From Streptomyces sp. G-G2 (GTDB lineage Bacteria > Actinomycetota > Actinomycetes > Streptomycetales > Streptomycetaceae), in contig NZ_JASISO010000036.1 in assembly GCF_030063135.1 (NCBI RefSeq), positions 23,342-87,341 on the forward strand: DNA of 64,000 nucleotides. The letters run 5' to 3'. Each line of letters opens with the position of its first letter. Positions within the stretch are counted from its first letter, which is position 1. Both the position numbers and the translations under genes were made by a program. Positions 42,691 to 50,731 of this stretch are shown one piece after another. Below the pieces are notes generated by a model that was not told the DNA's origin, searched no databases, and worked only from the letters and a program-made list of their open reading frames with translations.

Positions 42691-43680
42691 CTATGCGGCC
42701 GGTGCGGGACGGCGGCCGAGCCGGTAGACGGCGGCCGGGCTGAATCCGCGCCAGGCCTGCTCGCGCGGCAGGTGGTTGAGGAAGCGGGCCTTCTCCCAGT
42801 GGCGGGTGACCCGGTCCGCCACCCGGCGCCCGGGCGTCAGGGCGATGTGGTGGACGTCGACGGCGACCGTGCGCGGCACGTCCTCGCCCGCCACCAGCTG
42901 GTTGACCATGTGGACCGCGAGCGAGCCGAACTGTGTCGCCGCCTCGGTGAGCTGCGGCACGCTGTAGTCGGGGCGGCCCAGGCCCCGGCGGAGCTCGCGG
43001 TACATCTCGCCCGGGATGTGCGACCGGGGGGCGATGCGGAAGATCACTTCCCAGGTGCTCAGCACGTCGGCGTCCTCGGCCAGCAGCTGGCCGTCGAAGA
43101 TCCGCCGCACCAGCCGGTAGTCGAAGCACTGGGCCGCGAGCATGCCCGCCATGTCCCAGCCGGTGACCAGCGGCTTGCGTTGGCGGCACGCTTCCTGGTG
43201 CAGGGCGATCTTCGCTCGCAGCCCGGACGGGGTGGTCACGTCGACCCCGTCCACGATGACCTCGGCCCGACGGACCAGTTCCCGGACGTTGTCCCGGGTG
43301 ATGCCCACGGGCACCACCTCGGCCCGGACGTGCGGGTTGATGGCGCGCAGGGCGTCGGCGCCCACCTCGGCCTTGTTGCGGCCCAGGTCGTCCACCGTGG
43401 CGTGCTGGCGGTTGAGGTTGTTCAGCTCGTAGGTGCCGACGTCCGCGAGGACGAAGTCCCGGTAGCCCATGCGGCCCAGGGGCTGCACGGTGGCACCGCC
43501 GATGGATCCGCAGCCCGCGATGAGCAGGGGGGTGTGCCGGATCTGCTCCTGGAGCGCCGCGGGGATCAGGCCGCGGTTGCGCTGGGTGAGGGAGGCGTAG
43601 TACAGCTCCTCCTTCAGCTCGCGGGCCTCCGAGGGGGTGCCCACGTCGGGCGGGCTGCTCTGGTCGGTGTGCCTGCTCAT
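42691..43680 (-). CDS. ThiF/E1-like adenylyltransferase
   Basis: The 329-residue protein has the E1 nucleotide-binding core: GCGSIG (56-61), Asp80 in VLADVGTYELNNLNRQ with Asn90-Arg91-Gln92, Lys103, and Asp144 in EVIVDGVD. An upstream RNR (34-36) matches the conserved E1 arginine region. The paired zinc cysteines of MoeB/ThiF are not evident. E1-like enzymes adenylate a C-terminal carboxylate. No ubiquitin-like sulfur carrier is present in the cluster, so the substrate may be a small molecule or the ACP-linked product. It overlaps the preceding acyltransferase gene by 4 bp. Confidence 0.85.
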   Translation of the reverse strand: MSRHTDQSSPPDVGTPSEARELKEELYYASLTQRNRGLIPAALQEQIRHTPLLIAGCGSIGGATVQPLGRMGYRDFVLADVGTYELNNLNRQHATVDDLGRNKAEVGADALRAINPHVRAEVVPVGITRDNVRELVRRAEVIVDGVDVTTPSGLRAKIALHQEACRQRKPLVTGWDMAGMLAAQCFDYRLVRRIFDGQLLAEDADVLSTWEVIFRIAPRSHIPGEMYRELRRGLGRPDYSVPQLTEAATQFGSLAVHMVNQLVAGEDVPRTVAVDVHHIALTPGRRVADRVTRHWEKARFLNHLPREQAWRGFSPAAVYRLGRRPAPAA

Positions 43681-44567
43681 GCCCGTGCCTCCTGGAACGC
43701 GGTCAGCCGGGCCGCGACCGACCCGCTCTCCCCGGACGCGAGGATCGCGTCGAGGTGGGTCAGGGTGGGTCGCAGCGCGCTTCTGTCGGTGAGCACGAAC
43801 GGGTACGAGCGCTGTTGCTGGTCCCACATCGGTGCGAACAGGTCGGCGGGGTCCGCCGCGCGTGCGGGTACGTCGAGGGTCCGGGCGTGGAAGCCCAGCA
43901 GGGACAGCTGGAGGATGGCTCCGTTCGGCTTGCCGTCGCCGACGATCGCCGCTCCGTCCTCGGCCAGGGCCCGCAGACAGCCTTCGGCCCAGCCGCGGTA
44001 GACCCACCACGGAACGGATACGGCGGCCTGCGAGCGGTCCATGGCGTGGTCGCGCATGAGCCGCTTGCCTTCCCACACCCGGTCCGCCGGGGTGGCCGCG
44101 CCGAGTTCGTCGGCGAGCCGCAGGCCGTAGTCGCGTTCGACGACGAACGGCAGGTGGGCGTCGTCCCCGAGCAGGGTGCGGTCGGGGCTGCGGGTGCGGG
44201 CCAGCGTGCCGTAGCCGCGCAGCCGCCCGGTCTCCTCCTCCACGACCAGGGTGTGCTGGTCCTGGAGGGCGTGGGCGTCGTACGGCTCGGCGTCGAGGTC
44301 CGCCGCGGCGGCGAGCCCTTCGTTGAGCCAGCCGCGCTTGAGGTACTGGGCCAGCCGGAACCGGTAGACGTCGTCGAGGTACGCGGTGGGCAGCTGGGCT
44401 CCCCGCACGGTGAAGGTCAGCAGGCCCTCGGGGCTGGCGGAGCGGAACAGCGGCTCGCCGTCCACCCGGCCGTCCAGGTCGGGCAGCGCGATCCCGGCGG
44501 TGTCCCGCAGCACCCGTTCCCGGTAGGCGTCGGTGGTGGCGGCGCTCGTGGCGGTGGCGGTGGTCAC
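43677..44567 (-). CDS. GNAT-fold acyltransferase-like protein (FeeM / autoinducer-synthase type)
   Basis: The 296-residue protein has no certain family. Its middle resembles N-acyl-amino-acid and acyl-homoserine-lactone synthases: FRLAQYLKRGWLNEG, then HTLVVEEETGRLRGYGTL (beta-hairpin with G-x-G), FVVERDYGLRLADELG, VWEGKRLM, and the late GNAT-like segment ALAEDGAAIVGDGKPNGAILQLSLLGFHARTLD. Such enzymes move acyl groups from ACP to amino compounds, which fits an ACP-bearing cluster. A GGAGG site precedes the GTG start, which overlaps the acyl-CoA dehydrogenase stop. The fold assignment is inferred by eye. Confidence 0.55.
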   Translation of the reverse strand: MTTATATSAATTDAYRERVLRDTAGIALPDLDGRVDGEPLFRSASPEGLLTFTVRGAQLPTAYLDDVYRFRLAQYLKRGWLNEGLAAAADLDAEPYDAHALQDQHTLVVEEETGRLRGYGTLARTRSPDRTLLGDDAHLPFVVERDYGLRLADELGAATPADRVWEGKRLMRDHAMDRSQAAVSVPWWVYRGWAEGCLRALAEDGAAIVGDGKPNGAILQLSLLGFHARTLDVPARAADPADLFAPMWDQQQRSYPFVLTDRSALRPTLTHLDAILASGESGSVAARLTAFQEARA

Positions 44568-45775
44568 CGGACCTCCGGTACGCCGAACAGCTCGCCGGTG
44601 ATGACCAGCGCGAGCGCCTCGGGGCTGCCCTCGTAGATCCGGGGGCCGTAGGCGTCGCGCAGGACCCGGTCCATGCCGTCCTCGCGCTGGAAGGCGGCGG
44701 CGCCGATCAGGCTCATGGCGGCGTCGGCGTTGTCGATGGCGGCGCGGTCGGCCACCAGCTTGGCGACGGCGGGCTCGTAGGACGGGGTCGGGATGATGGT
44801 GTCGGCCTTCAGTACGGCGTCCAGGTACAGGGCGCGCGCGGCGGACACCCGGGCGGACATGTCGGCGATCTTGCGGGCGGACATCTGGTGCTCGAAGAGC
44901 AGCCGGCCGCCCTGTCGGCGGGTACCGGCCCACGCGACCGCGCGGTCCAGGGCGTGCCGTGCGATGCCGGTGGCGACGGCCGCGCAGGTGACGCGGGTGA
45001 GGTTGCCGATGGCGACGTTGAGGTCCCAGCCGCCGCGCTCGTCACCGATGACGTTCTCTTCGGGCACCCGGGCGTTGTCAAGGATCAGCTCGCCCGCGGG
45101 GGCGGTGCGGTAGCCCACCTTGTCGTGGATCTCGCCGCGGGTGACGCCGGGCTGCTCCAGCTCGGTGACGAAGCAGGTCAGGCCGGTCGAGCCGGGGCCC
45201 TCGTCCAGGTTGGCCATGACCGTGGCGTACGTGGCGACCGGGGCGTTGGTGATGTAGCGCTTGGTGCCGGTGAGCAGGTACTCGCTGCCGGAGCGGCGGG
45301 CGGTCGTCATGTCCTGTGCGTAGGGCGCCTGCTGCGGCAGCACCAGGTCGGTCCCGTTGCGCTCCTCGGCCACCGCGTTGCAGGCGAGGACCGGCTCCGG
45401 GCCGAGGAAGGCGGGGAGGTACTTCTCCTGGAGGCGCGGGTTCTCACAGATCAGCAGCGGGGTCTGGAACAGGCCGGTGGCACCGAAGACCAGCGCCATG
45501 CCCGGGTCGGCGGAGGCCAGCTCCTCCAGGGTCAGCGCGAGGGCGAGCTGGCTCAGGCCGAGGCCGCCGAAGTCGCGCGGGATGGCCATCCGCAGCAGGC
45601 CCAGCGCGTGGCCCTTGCGGACGGTGTCCCAGTCGATCTGGCCCTTCTCGATCCGGTCGCGCTCGGCGGCACCGGGGGCGACCTCCTCACGGGCGAAGGC
45701 GACGACGTCGTTGAGGAAGCCGGCCTCGAAGGCGTCGAGCAGCGGGTGGGCGGCCGGGTTGTGCGTGTACGTCAT
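44564..45775 (-). CDS. Acyl-CoA dehydrogenase-family flavoprotein
   Basis: The 403-residue protein has the complete acyl-CoA dehydrogenase layout: helical N-domain with PRDFGGLGLSQL, middle beta-domain with NAVAEERNGTDL and GTKRYITNAPVA, and C-terminal helices ending RDAYGPRIYEGSPEALALV. The Glu in IYEGSPE is at the position of the catalytic base of the IYEGT group. It would introduce an alpha,beta double bond or oxidise an amino-acyl or acyl-ACP substrate. It is coupled by a 4-bp overlap to the acyltransferase gene. Confidence 0.9.
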   Translation of the reverse strand: MTYTHNPAAHPLLDAFEAGFLNDVVAFAREEVAPGAAERDRIEKGQIDWDTVRKGHALGLLRMAIPRDFGGLGLSQLALALTLEELASADPGMALVFGATGLFQTPLLICENPRLQEKYLPAFLGPEPVLACNAVAEERNGTDLVLPQQAPYAQDMTTARRSGSEYLLTGTKRYITNAPVATYATVMANLDEGPGSTGLTCFVTELEQPGVTRGEIHDKVGYRTAPAGELILDNARVPEENVIGDERGGWDLNVAIGNLTRVTCAAVATGIARHALDRAVAWAGTRRQGGRLLFEHQMSARKIADMSARVSAARALYLDAVLKADTIIPTPSYEPAVAKLVADRAAIDNADAAMSLIGAAAFQREDGMDRVLRDAYGPRIYEGSPEALALVITGELFGVPEVR

Positions 45776-45797
45776 GGCGGTTCCTTGTCTGGGGCGT

Positions 45798-46118
45798 TCA
45801 GCGCTGGGGGGCGAAGGTCGTCAGGGCCTGCCCGACGGCGAACGTCTGCATGACCGGGCCGCGGGAGGAGACCCGGCGGCTGGTGACGGTCCGCAGGAAG
45901 GTGCGGCGGCCCGCGGTGAGGTCGTCGAGGTCCGCGTGGCTGATGCGGAACACGTGGGTGGGCTCGGCGTCGGTCAGGGCGCCCTGGGGGTCCAGCGTGA
46001 GTTCGGCATCGGGCGCGGAGATCACGAAGCGGACGGTGGCACCTGCGGCCTGCCAGGCGGGGGCGGCCTTCGCGGCCGCGGACAGCGTGTTCGAGAGCTC
46101 TTCGGGCGAGATGGCCAT
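45798..46118 (-). CDS. SCP2-like small lipid-binding protein
   Basis: The 106-residue protein looks like a truncated sterol-carrier-protein-2 fold: VRFVISAPDAELTLDPQGALTDAEPTHVFRISHADLDDLTAGRRTFLRTVTSRRVSSRGPVMQTF. The DLxxLxxGRRTF ... V.SRGPV pattern corresponds to the SCP2 ligand-pocket helices. It may bind an acyl intermediate. It is the first gene of the minus-strand operon (22-bp gap to the next), with a GCGAAGGAATT site before its ATG. Confidence 0.6.
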   Translation of the reverse strand: MAISPEELSNTLSAAAKAAPAWQAAGATVRFVISAPDAELTLDPQGALTDAEPTHVFRISHADLDDLTAGRRTFLRTVTSRRVSSRGPVMQTFAVGQALTTFAPQR

Positions 46119-46611
46119 GCGAATTCCTTCGCGTTCGAGGGTGGGATTACGTCGGGGTACCGGTTGCCGTGCAGGCGAGGAATGGCATTGCGGACCTGTG
46201 GCGGATTACCGGCGGAAACAGGGTCCGTGCGGAATGCGAGCCGACCTGGATATGGTCCGGACGACCTGCCGGGGCTTTTCCTTCGCAGCACCGGACAAGC
46301 GGTTGATAATGAAGCTACAGATCCCTGAGCCGCCCTGTCCACGAATTCAACTGCCCCTCCACGGGAGGGGAACGCGCGCTCCAGCGGGCGGTAACCGGCT
46401 GTCCATCGGGGGGTGGAACGGGCCTGCCGGGCCGGGCGGAACGGGTTGGTCCGGGCCGGGTGGGAGGGCTGGTCCGGGGGCGGTCGCGGGCCGTCGTACG
46501 CGGCCCGTCGTGCGCGGCCCGGACAACGCGAAGTGGGCTTGCAGGCGGGGGAGGCTGCAAGCCCACGTTCAGGGGTGGAACTATGTGGTTTCGCGTGACG
46601 GACCGGAACGG
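46119..46611. other. Promoter region of the biosynthetic operon
   Basis: This 493-bp region separates the first biosynthetic gene from the 3' end of the exporter gene, both on the minus strand. It should carry the operon promoter in its left part, where an AT-richer patch occurs at about 46270-46325. CGACCTG occurs twice, at 46242-46248 and 46262-46268 (20-bp period). The right part is very GC-rich and ends in the exporter terminator. No gene was recognised. Confidence 0.5.
46533..46566 (-). terminator. Terminator of the exporter gene
   Basis: The 11-bp stem GTGGGCTTGCA / TGCAAGCCCAC with a 12-nt loop lies 46 bp past the MFS stop codon on the minus strand. Confidence 0.7.
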
Positions 46612-48075
46612 TCAGGCGTCGGCGCCCTGGGGGGCACGGGTCAGCGACCGCAGCACAAGGGCGATCACGATGGCGATGCCGGAGCACACGGCCAGGGCCA
46701 GGAAGCCGTTGCCGACGCCCGTGGTGGTCGCGTCCGCGACCGAACCGCCGCTTTCGAGACGGCTGTCGACCGAGGTCGCGAGGATGGTGCCGATGACGGC
46801 GATGCCGAGGGCGGCGCCGGTCTCGTTGAAGGTGTTCAGCAGACCGGAGCCGACGCCGGACTCCTCCAGCTTGACGTGCGAGGTGCCGATGCCGAACAGC
46901 GGGACGAAGCAGGCGGGCAGCCCGGCGCCGATGACGGCCAGCGCGACGATGGTCAGCGCGACGCTGTCGGTGCCGGTCGCCAGGACGCCCGTACCGATCA
47001 GCTGCAGCGCGGCCCCGGCCGCGTACATGCCGCCCAGGCCCAGGGCATTGGCCAGCGGCGGCGCGACCAGCGCGACGACGAGGGCGGCCAGGCCCATGGG
47101 GAGCAGCGAGAGGCCGGTGACGAAGGCGCTCATCTCGTGGACCCGCTGGAAGTACATGCTGGCCAGGAAGGAGCTGCTGATCATCACGCTGGCCACCAGG
47201 AGCAGGCCGATGCTGGACAGCCAGTAGGTGGGCTTGCGCAGCAGGTGCAGGGGAAGCAGCGGGTCGGCCTGGCCGGCTTCCATGAAGGTCACCGCGGCGA
47301 GCAGGGCAACGGCGGCGCCGATGCTGATCCAGGCGTTCCGGTCGCCGAATCCCTCGTGCAGCCGGATCAGGCCGAAGGACAGGGCGGCGAGTCCGGCGGT
47401 GGACACGATCGCCGACGGCAGCCGCAGCTTGCGGCCGCTGCTCGTGTGGAGGGCGTCCATGCTGCGCAGGGCGCCGATGAAGGCGGCGATGCTGACCGGA
47501 ATGTTGATCAGGAAGGCCCAGCGCCAGCTGATCGCCGTGACGATCAGGCCGCCGAGCACCACGCCGATGGTCGCGCCGATCACGCCGAGGCCGCTCCAGG
47601 CGGTCAGCGCGATCTTGCGCTGCTCCTCGTCCTGGTAGACCGCCAGGATGATCGACAGGGCGGCCGCGGAGAGCAGCGCGGCCCCGGCGCCCTGGATGGC
47701 GCGGCCCGCGACGAGCAGCTCCTGGTTGCCCGCGATGCCGCAGAGCACGGAGGCGACCGCGAAGACGGAGAGGCCGGTGAGGAAGGTGCGCCTGCGGCCG
47801 AAGACGTCGGAGACGCGTCCGCCGAAGAGCAGCAGGCTGCCGAGCATCAGGACGTACGCGCTGATGGTCCACTGCAGGGCGCTCTGATCGGCGGGCAGCT
47901 GGGCCCCGATCGAGGGGAGCGCCACGTTCACGACCGTGGAGTCCAGCATGACCATCAGCTGGGCGACGCCGACCACCACCAGGGTGGTCCAAGGGGCCTT
48001 GCCGGGGGCTTGTGCGGGCGCTCGGTCCGCGTCCTGTCCGGCGGTCTGGGGTGCCAGCGTCTGCTCGGTCACCAC
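46612..48075 (-). CDS. MFS drug exporter, DHA2 (14-helix) type
   Basis: The 487-residue integral membrane protein has about 14 predicted helices. DHA2/EmrB-QacA motifs are MVMLDSTVVNVALPSIGAQL (motif D1), GGRVSDVFGRRRTFLTG (motif A) and GRAIQGAGAALLSAAAL (motif B and C region). It should export the cluster product or confer resistance by proton antiport. It is divergent from the MarR gene, with shared operator repeats between them. Confidence 0.92.
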   Translation of the reverse strand: MVTEQTLAPQTAGQDADRAPAQAPGKAPWTTLVVVGVAQLMVMLDSTVVNVALPSIGAQLPADQSALQWTISAYVLMLGSLLLFGGRVSDVFGRRRTFLTGLSVFAVASVLCGIAGNQELLVAGRAIQGAGAALLSAAALSIILAVYQDEEQRKIALTAWSGLGVIGATIGVVLGGLIVTAISWRWAFLINIPVSIAAFIGALRSMDALHTSSGRKLRLPSAIVSTAGLAALSFGLIRLHEGFGDRNAWISIGAAVALLAAVTFMEAGQADPLLPLHLLRKPTYWLSSIGLLLVASVMISSSFLASMYFQRVHEMSAFVTGLSLLPMGLAALVVALVAPPLANALGLGGMYAAGAALQLIGTGVLATGTDSVALTIVALAVIGAGLPACFVPLFGIGTSHVKLEESGVGSGLLNTFNETGAALGIAVIGTILATSVDSRLESGGSVADATTTGVGNGFLALAVCSGIAIVIALVLRSLTRAPQGADA

Positions 48076-48113
48076 GTCTCCTTCGTCTCTGGTTCGTCTG
48101 TGGAAAACGATCT

Positions 48114-48163
48114 ATGCGAATGCATCGATCGGTCGGCACAGTACATGCATGCGTATGCATCGA
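48114..48163. promoter_or_regulatory. Probable MarR operator repeats
   Basis: ATGCG-A-ATGCATCGA (48114-48128) recurs as ATGCG-T-ATGCATCGA (48149-48163), 35 bp apart, between the divergent exporter and MarR genes. Each copy contains the palindrome ATGCAT, and TGCATGCGTATGCA forms a wider dyad. The right copy ends about 20 bp before a TACGAT -10-like box (48183-48188). Binding here would shut off both promoters, the usual MarR arrangement. Confidence 0.75.
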
Positions 48164-48195
48164 CAAGGGGCGGTGGCGAACCTACGATGAGGGGC

Positions 48196-48609
48196 GTGAC
48201 AGAAACAGCTCTGACCGATCGATGGGTGGCCCTGACCCGCGCGTGCGCGCAGATCAATCAGGCCGCTGAGCGCGTGCTGGCCGAGAGCCACGGCCTGTGC
48301 GCCAGCGCCTTCGAGATCATGGATGTGATGGTGCGCGCGGATGGCTGGATCCGGGCGGGCGAACTCAGCTCGCGCGCGTCCCGCAGTCAACCGCAGGTCT
48401 CACGTCTGCTGGCCCAGATGGTCAACGCCGGTTACGTCGAGCGCAGGCCGTGCTCCAACGACCGGAGAGGCTTCGACGTCCGGCTCACACCGGCCGGCCG
48501 CACGCTCTTCTCGCAGTCCGTCACCACCATGGAAACGGTGTTGCGCGACGTGGCCGAAAACAGCGCAGAGGTGCGGGAGGTTATGGGACTTTCTGCTACT
48601 CGCCAGTAG
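48196..48609 (+). CDS. MarR-family transcriptional regulator
   Basis: The protein (137 residues from GTG 48196, 140 from ATG 48187) has the MarR winged helix: SAFEIMDVMVRADGWIRAGELSSRASRSQPQVSRLLAQMVNAGYVERRP, then wing NDRRGFDVRLTPAGRTLF. The GTG is favoured because TACGAT ends seven bases before it, a typical leaderless promoter. It probably represses the divergent exporter and senses the cluster product or a precursor. Confidence 0.9.
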   Translation: MTETALTDRWVALTRACAQINQAAERVLAESHGLCASAFEIMDVMVRADGWIRAGELSSRASRSQPQVSRLLAQMVNAGYVERRPCSNDRRGFDVRLTPAGRTLFSQSVTTMETVLRDVAENSAEVREVMGLSATRQ

Positions 48610-48664
48610 AAGTATTTGCTGACGCCATTGATCGGTCTGGTAGCGTCCCAGGTCAATCGCGTTT

Positions 48665-48701
48665 CTTTGATTTGGCTTCGCATTCGCTATGTGAATCAAA
48701 G
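48665..48701. promoter_or_regulatory. Inverted repeat in the SARP gene leader
   Basis: CTTTGATT (48665-48672) and AATCAAAG (48694-48701) form a perfect 8-bp dyad within an AT-rich patch upstream of the SARP gene. Centre-to-centre spacing is 29 bp. It could be an operator for the SARP promoter. The regulator is unknown. Confidence 0.4.
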
Positions 48702-48866
48702 GTGACTGGCCCGGGGGGGACCACGCGATCGCGATAGCCGACGGGCTCTGCACGCCTGCGTGCCGGGCCCGTCTCGAACACCCCCCCCAAGGAAGCGAAG
48801 GCACGGGGCCGCGCCGCACCACGGCCGGCTGTGCCGCCGCCGACGGCAGTTGTATACGGGGGAAAC

Positions 48867-50255
48867 ATGCTCAACCAGACGATGTCGCGAACAAGTACCC
48901 GCGGACCGGCGGCCCCACGACCACGTGCGGCGGCGCAACCCGGATCGCGGAACGCACAACTGACACGTGCCAGGTCCGGTCCGCCCGGTGCGGCCCGGCC
49001 GACACCCCCCGCGGACCCGGAAGTGTCCTTCCGGCTCCTCGGGCCACTGGAGATCGTCACCGCGACCGGACCGCTTCCGCTGCGGGGCATGAACCAGCGC
49101 GCCATCCTCGCCTTCCTGCTGCTCCACGCCAACCAGGTGGTCGCCACCAGCGACCTCATGCAGGTCCTCTGGCCCGACGGGGACGCGCCGGCCACAGCCC
49201 GCAAGGTGCTGCAGAACACCATCTCGGCGCTGCGCGGCCTGCTGACGCGCGGCGCCATACCCGCCCATGTCGCCTCCCTGGTCAGCCAGGCGCCGGGCTA
49301 CATGCTGCGGATGGCACCGGAAACCCTGGACTTGGCCCGGTTCCGGATCCTCGCCGACCAGGGCCGCAACGCACTGGCCGCCGGACAGCCCGAGAGCGCT
49401 GCCCGCTCCTTGCGCGCCGCGCTGGGCCTGTGGCGGGGCCGGGCCGGACAGGAACTCGCCGAATCCGGCGTCGACTGGCCCCAGCTGGCGTTGGTGGACA
49501 GCGCACGGACCGCGGCCCTCGAAGACTATTGCGACGCCGAACTCCGCAACGGGCGGCACCGCGAGGTGATCGGCTGCCTGGAGGCCGCGACGGCCGCCGA
49601 GCCCTTCCGGGAACGCTCCTGCCACCTCCTGATGCTCGCCCTCTACCGGGCGGGTCACCAGGCCGAGGCCCTGCGGGCCTACGAGCGGCTCCAGCACCAG
49701 CTGAGCGAGGACTTCGGCGTCCATCCCAGCCGCGAAGTGCGCGACCTGCACCAGGCGATCATCAACCAGGATCCCGGCCTGCTCCCCTCCGAGGGCGCCG
49801 ACAGCCGCGACATCGACTTCAGCTCCCAGTCCGATCCCGAACTGGAGCTGCTGTTCGCGCTGCTGGCTTTGGTGCAGGGCCAGCGCCGCCCGCACGTCGT
49901 GACGCTCGCCGGAAGCGCGAGCGGCGGCCAGGGCTGGCTCCTCTCCGAACTCACGAGCAGGCTCCGCCAGGACGGCCAGGTCACCATCTGGCACGTGCGC
50001 ACCGGCCCGGACGGCGCCGCACTCGGCGACGACCTGCGCGCCGCCCTGCGCCGCGCCACCCCGCACCGTCCGCTGGTGGTGGTCGCCGAGAACCTGCACC
50101 ACGTCGGGGGCGCGGTCCCGGCCTGCGTCGGCGAGGTGATCCGCGCGGCGGGCCGCACCCCGCTGCTCGTGGTGCTGACCGCCCGCGCCGAACCCGAAAG
50201 CCTCTGGCCCGGCTGGAACGCCGCCGTGCCCTGGTCGACCACCGTCCTGGTCTGA
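48867..50255 (+). CDS. SARP-family pathway activator with degenerate NTPase-like extension
   Basis: The 462-residue regulator has the OmpR-like winged helix (SFRLLGPLEIV, GMNQRAILAFLLLHANQVVATSDLMQVLWPDG, ARKVLQNTISALRGLL) at about 50-135. The BTAD helical domain follows (FRILADQGRNAL to RLQHQLSEDFGVHPSREVRDLHQAI) up to about 300. A further 160 residues resemble the start of an AfsR-type NTPase, but the P-loop position reads GSASGGQGW without the Lys, so ATP binding is doubtful. SARPs activate antibiotic clusters through direct heptamer repeats. ATG 48867 follows a GGGGGAAAC site. Confidence 0.9.
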   Translation: MLNQTMSRTSTRGPAAPRPRAAAQPGSRNAQLTRARSGPPGAARPTPPADPEVSFRLLGPLEIVTATGPLPLRGMNQRAILAFLLLHANQVVATSDLMQVLWPDGDAPATARKVLQNTISALRGLLTRGAIPAHVASLVSQAPGYMLRMAPETLDLARFRILADQGRNALAAGQPESAARSLRAALGLWRGRAGQELAESGVDWPQLALVDSARTAALEDYCDAELRNGRHREVIGCLEAATAAEPFRERSCHLLMLALYRAGHQAEALRAYERLQHQLSEDFGVHPSREVRDLHQAIINQDPGLLPSEGADSRDIDFSSQSDPELELLFALLALVQGQRRPHVVTLAGSASGGQGWLLSELTSRLRQDGQVTIWHVRTGPDGAALGDDLRAALRRATPHRPLVVVAENLHHVGGAVPACVGEVIRAAGRTPLLVVLTARAEPESLWPGWNAAVPWSTTVLV

Positions 50256-50656
50256 CACCCGCCGCGCACGCACGCGGACGCGGACATGACGGACCGCCCG
50301 GGGCGGCTGCTGCCGTTCCGGGGGTGGTGACCGGCGCTGCCCGCCTGCGGAGCGGCCGGGGGCGGGTCTGCTGCGCGTAGGCGTGCGAGGTCGTTGTGCG
50401 CACCGTCGAGCGCGGCGAGCAGCCGCGGGCCGGGCTGCTTGACGTGCGGGTCGCGCTCGGCCTGTGGCGCGAACTCCTCGCGCTCCTGCTCCTGCTCCCG
50501 TTCGCGTTCGACGCGCCAGTTCCGGCGGCCGGCCGCCGAAGCGGGACTTCCGCCGATCCGGCTGCACGACCTGAGCCGCGGAACGGCAACCCCCGCGCTC
50601 GCGGCCAGGCTCACCTCGGGCTCGCCTCAGGCCGACGGGCGCTGAAAGAACAGCGA
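50256..50656. other. Non-coding stretch right of the cluster
   Basis: Apart from the integrase remnant at 50520-50645, this 400-bp stretch has no recognised gene. The remaining sequence shows no convincing long reading frame with homology and looks like decayed mobile DNA. Confidence 0.45.
50520..50645 (+). pseudogene. C-terminal remnant of a tyrosine integrase
   Basis: About 41 codons encode FRRPAAEAGLPPIRLHDL followed by SRGTATPALAA. This closely resembles the box II region of actinobacterial integrases, where AGLPPIRLHDLRHG...A.L.LAAG is standard. The catalytic HxxR is spoiled (RH replaced by SR), and both the rest of the catalytic domain and the terminal Tyr are gone. It points toward tRNA-Lys 90 bp away, the usual position of an element integrase beside its attachment site. 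It suggests an old insertion event next to the biosynthetic cluster. Confidence 0.55.
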
Positions 50657-50689
50657 AGCGCCCCACCCGAAAACATCAGATGGGGCGCT
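50657..50689 (-). terminator. Terminator of tRNA-Lys
   Basis: The stem AGCGCCCCA / TGGGGCGCT with a 15-nt loop lies about 43 bp past the tRNA-Lys 3' end. Confidence 0.7.
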
Positions 50690-50731
50690 GAAGCGCAGGT
50701 CAGAGGAAGTTTCCCCGCTCCCGCGAGCAGT

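Noticed and set aside
46242..46268. CGACCTG direct repeats as SARP binding site for the operon
   Set aside because: The period is 20 bp rather than the usual 11 or 22, and no matching -10 box was found at the right distance.
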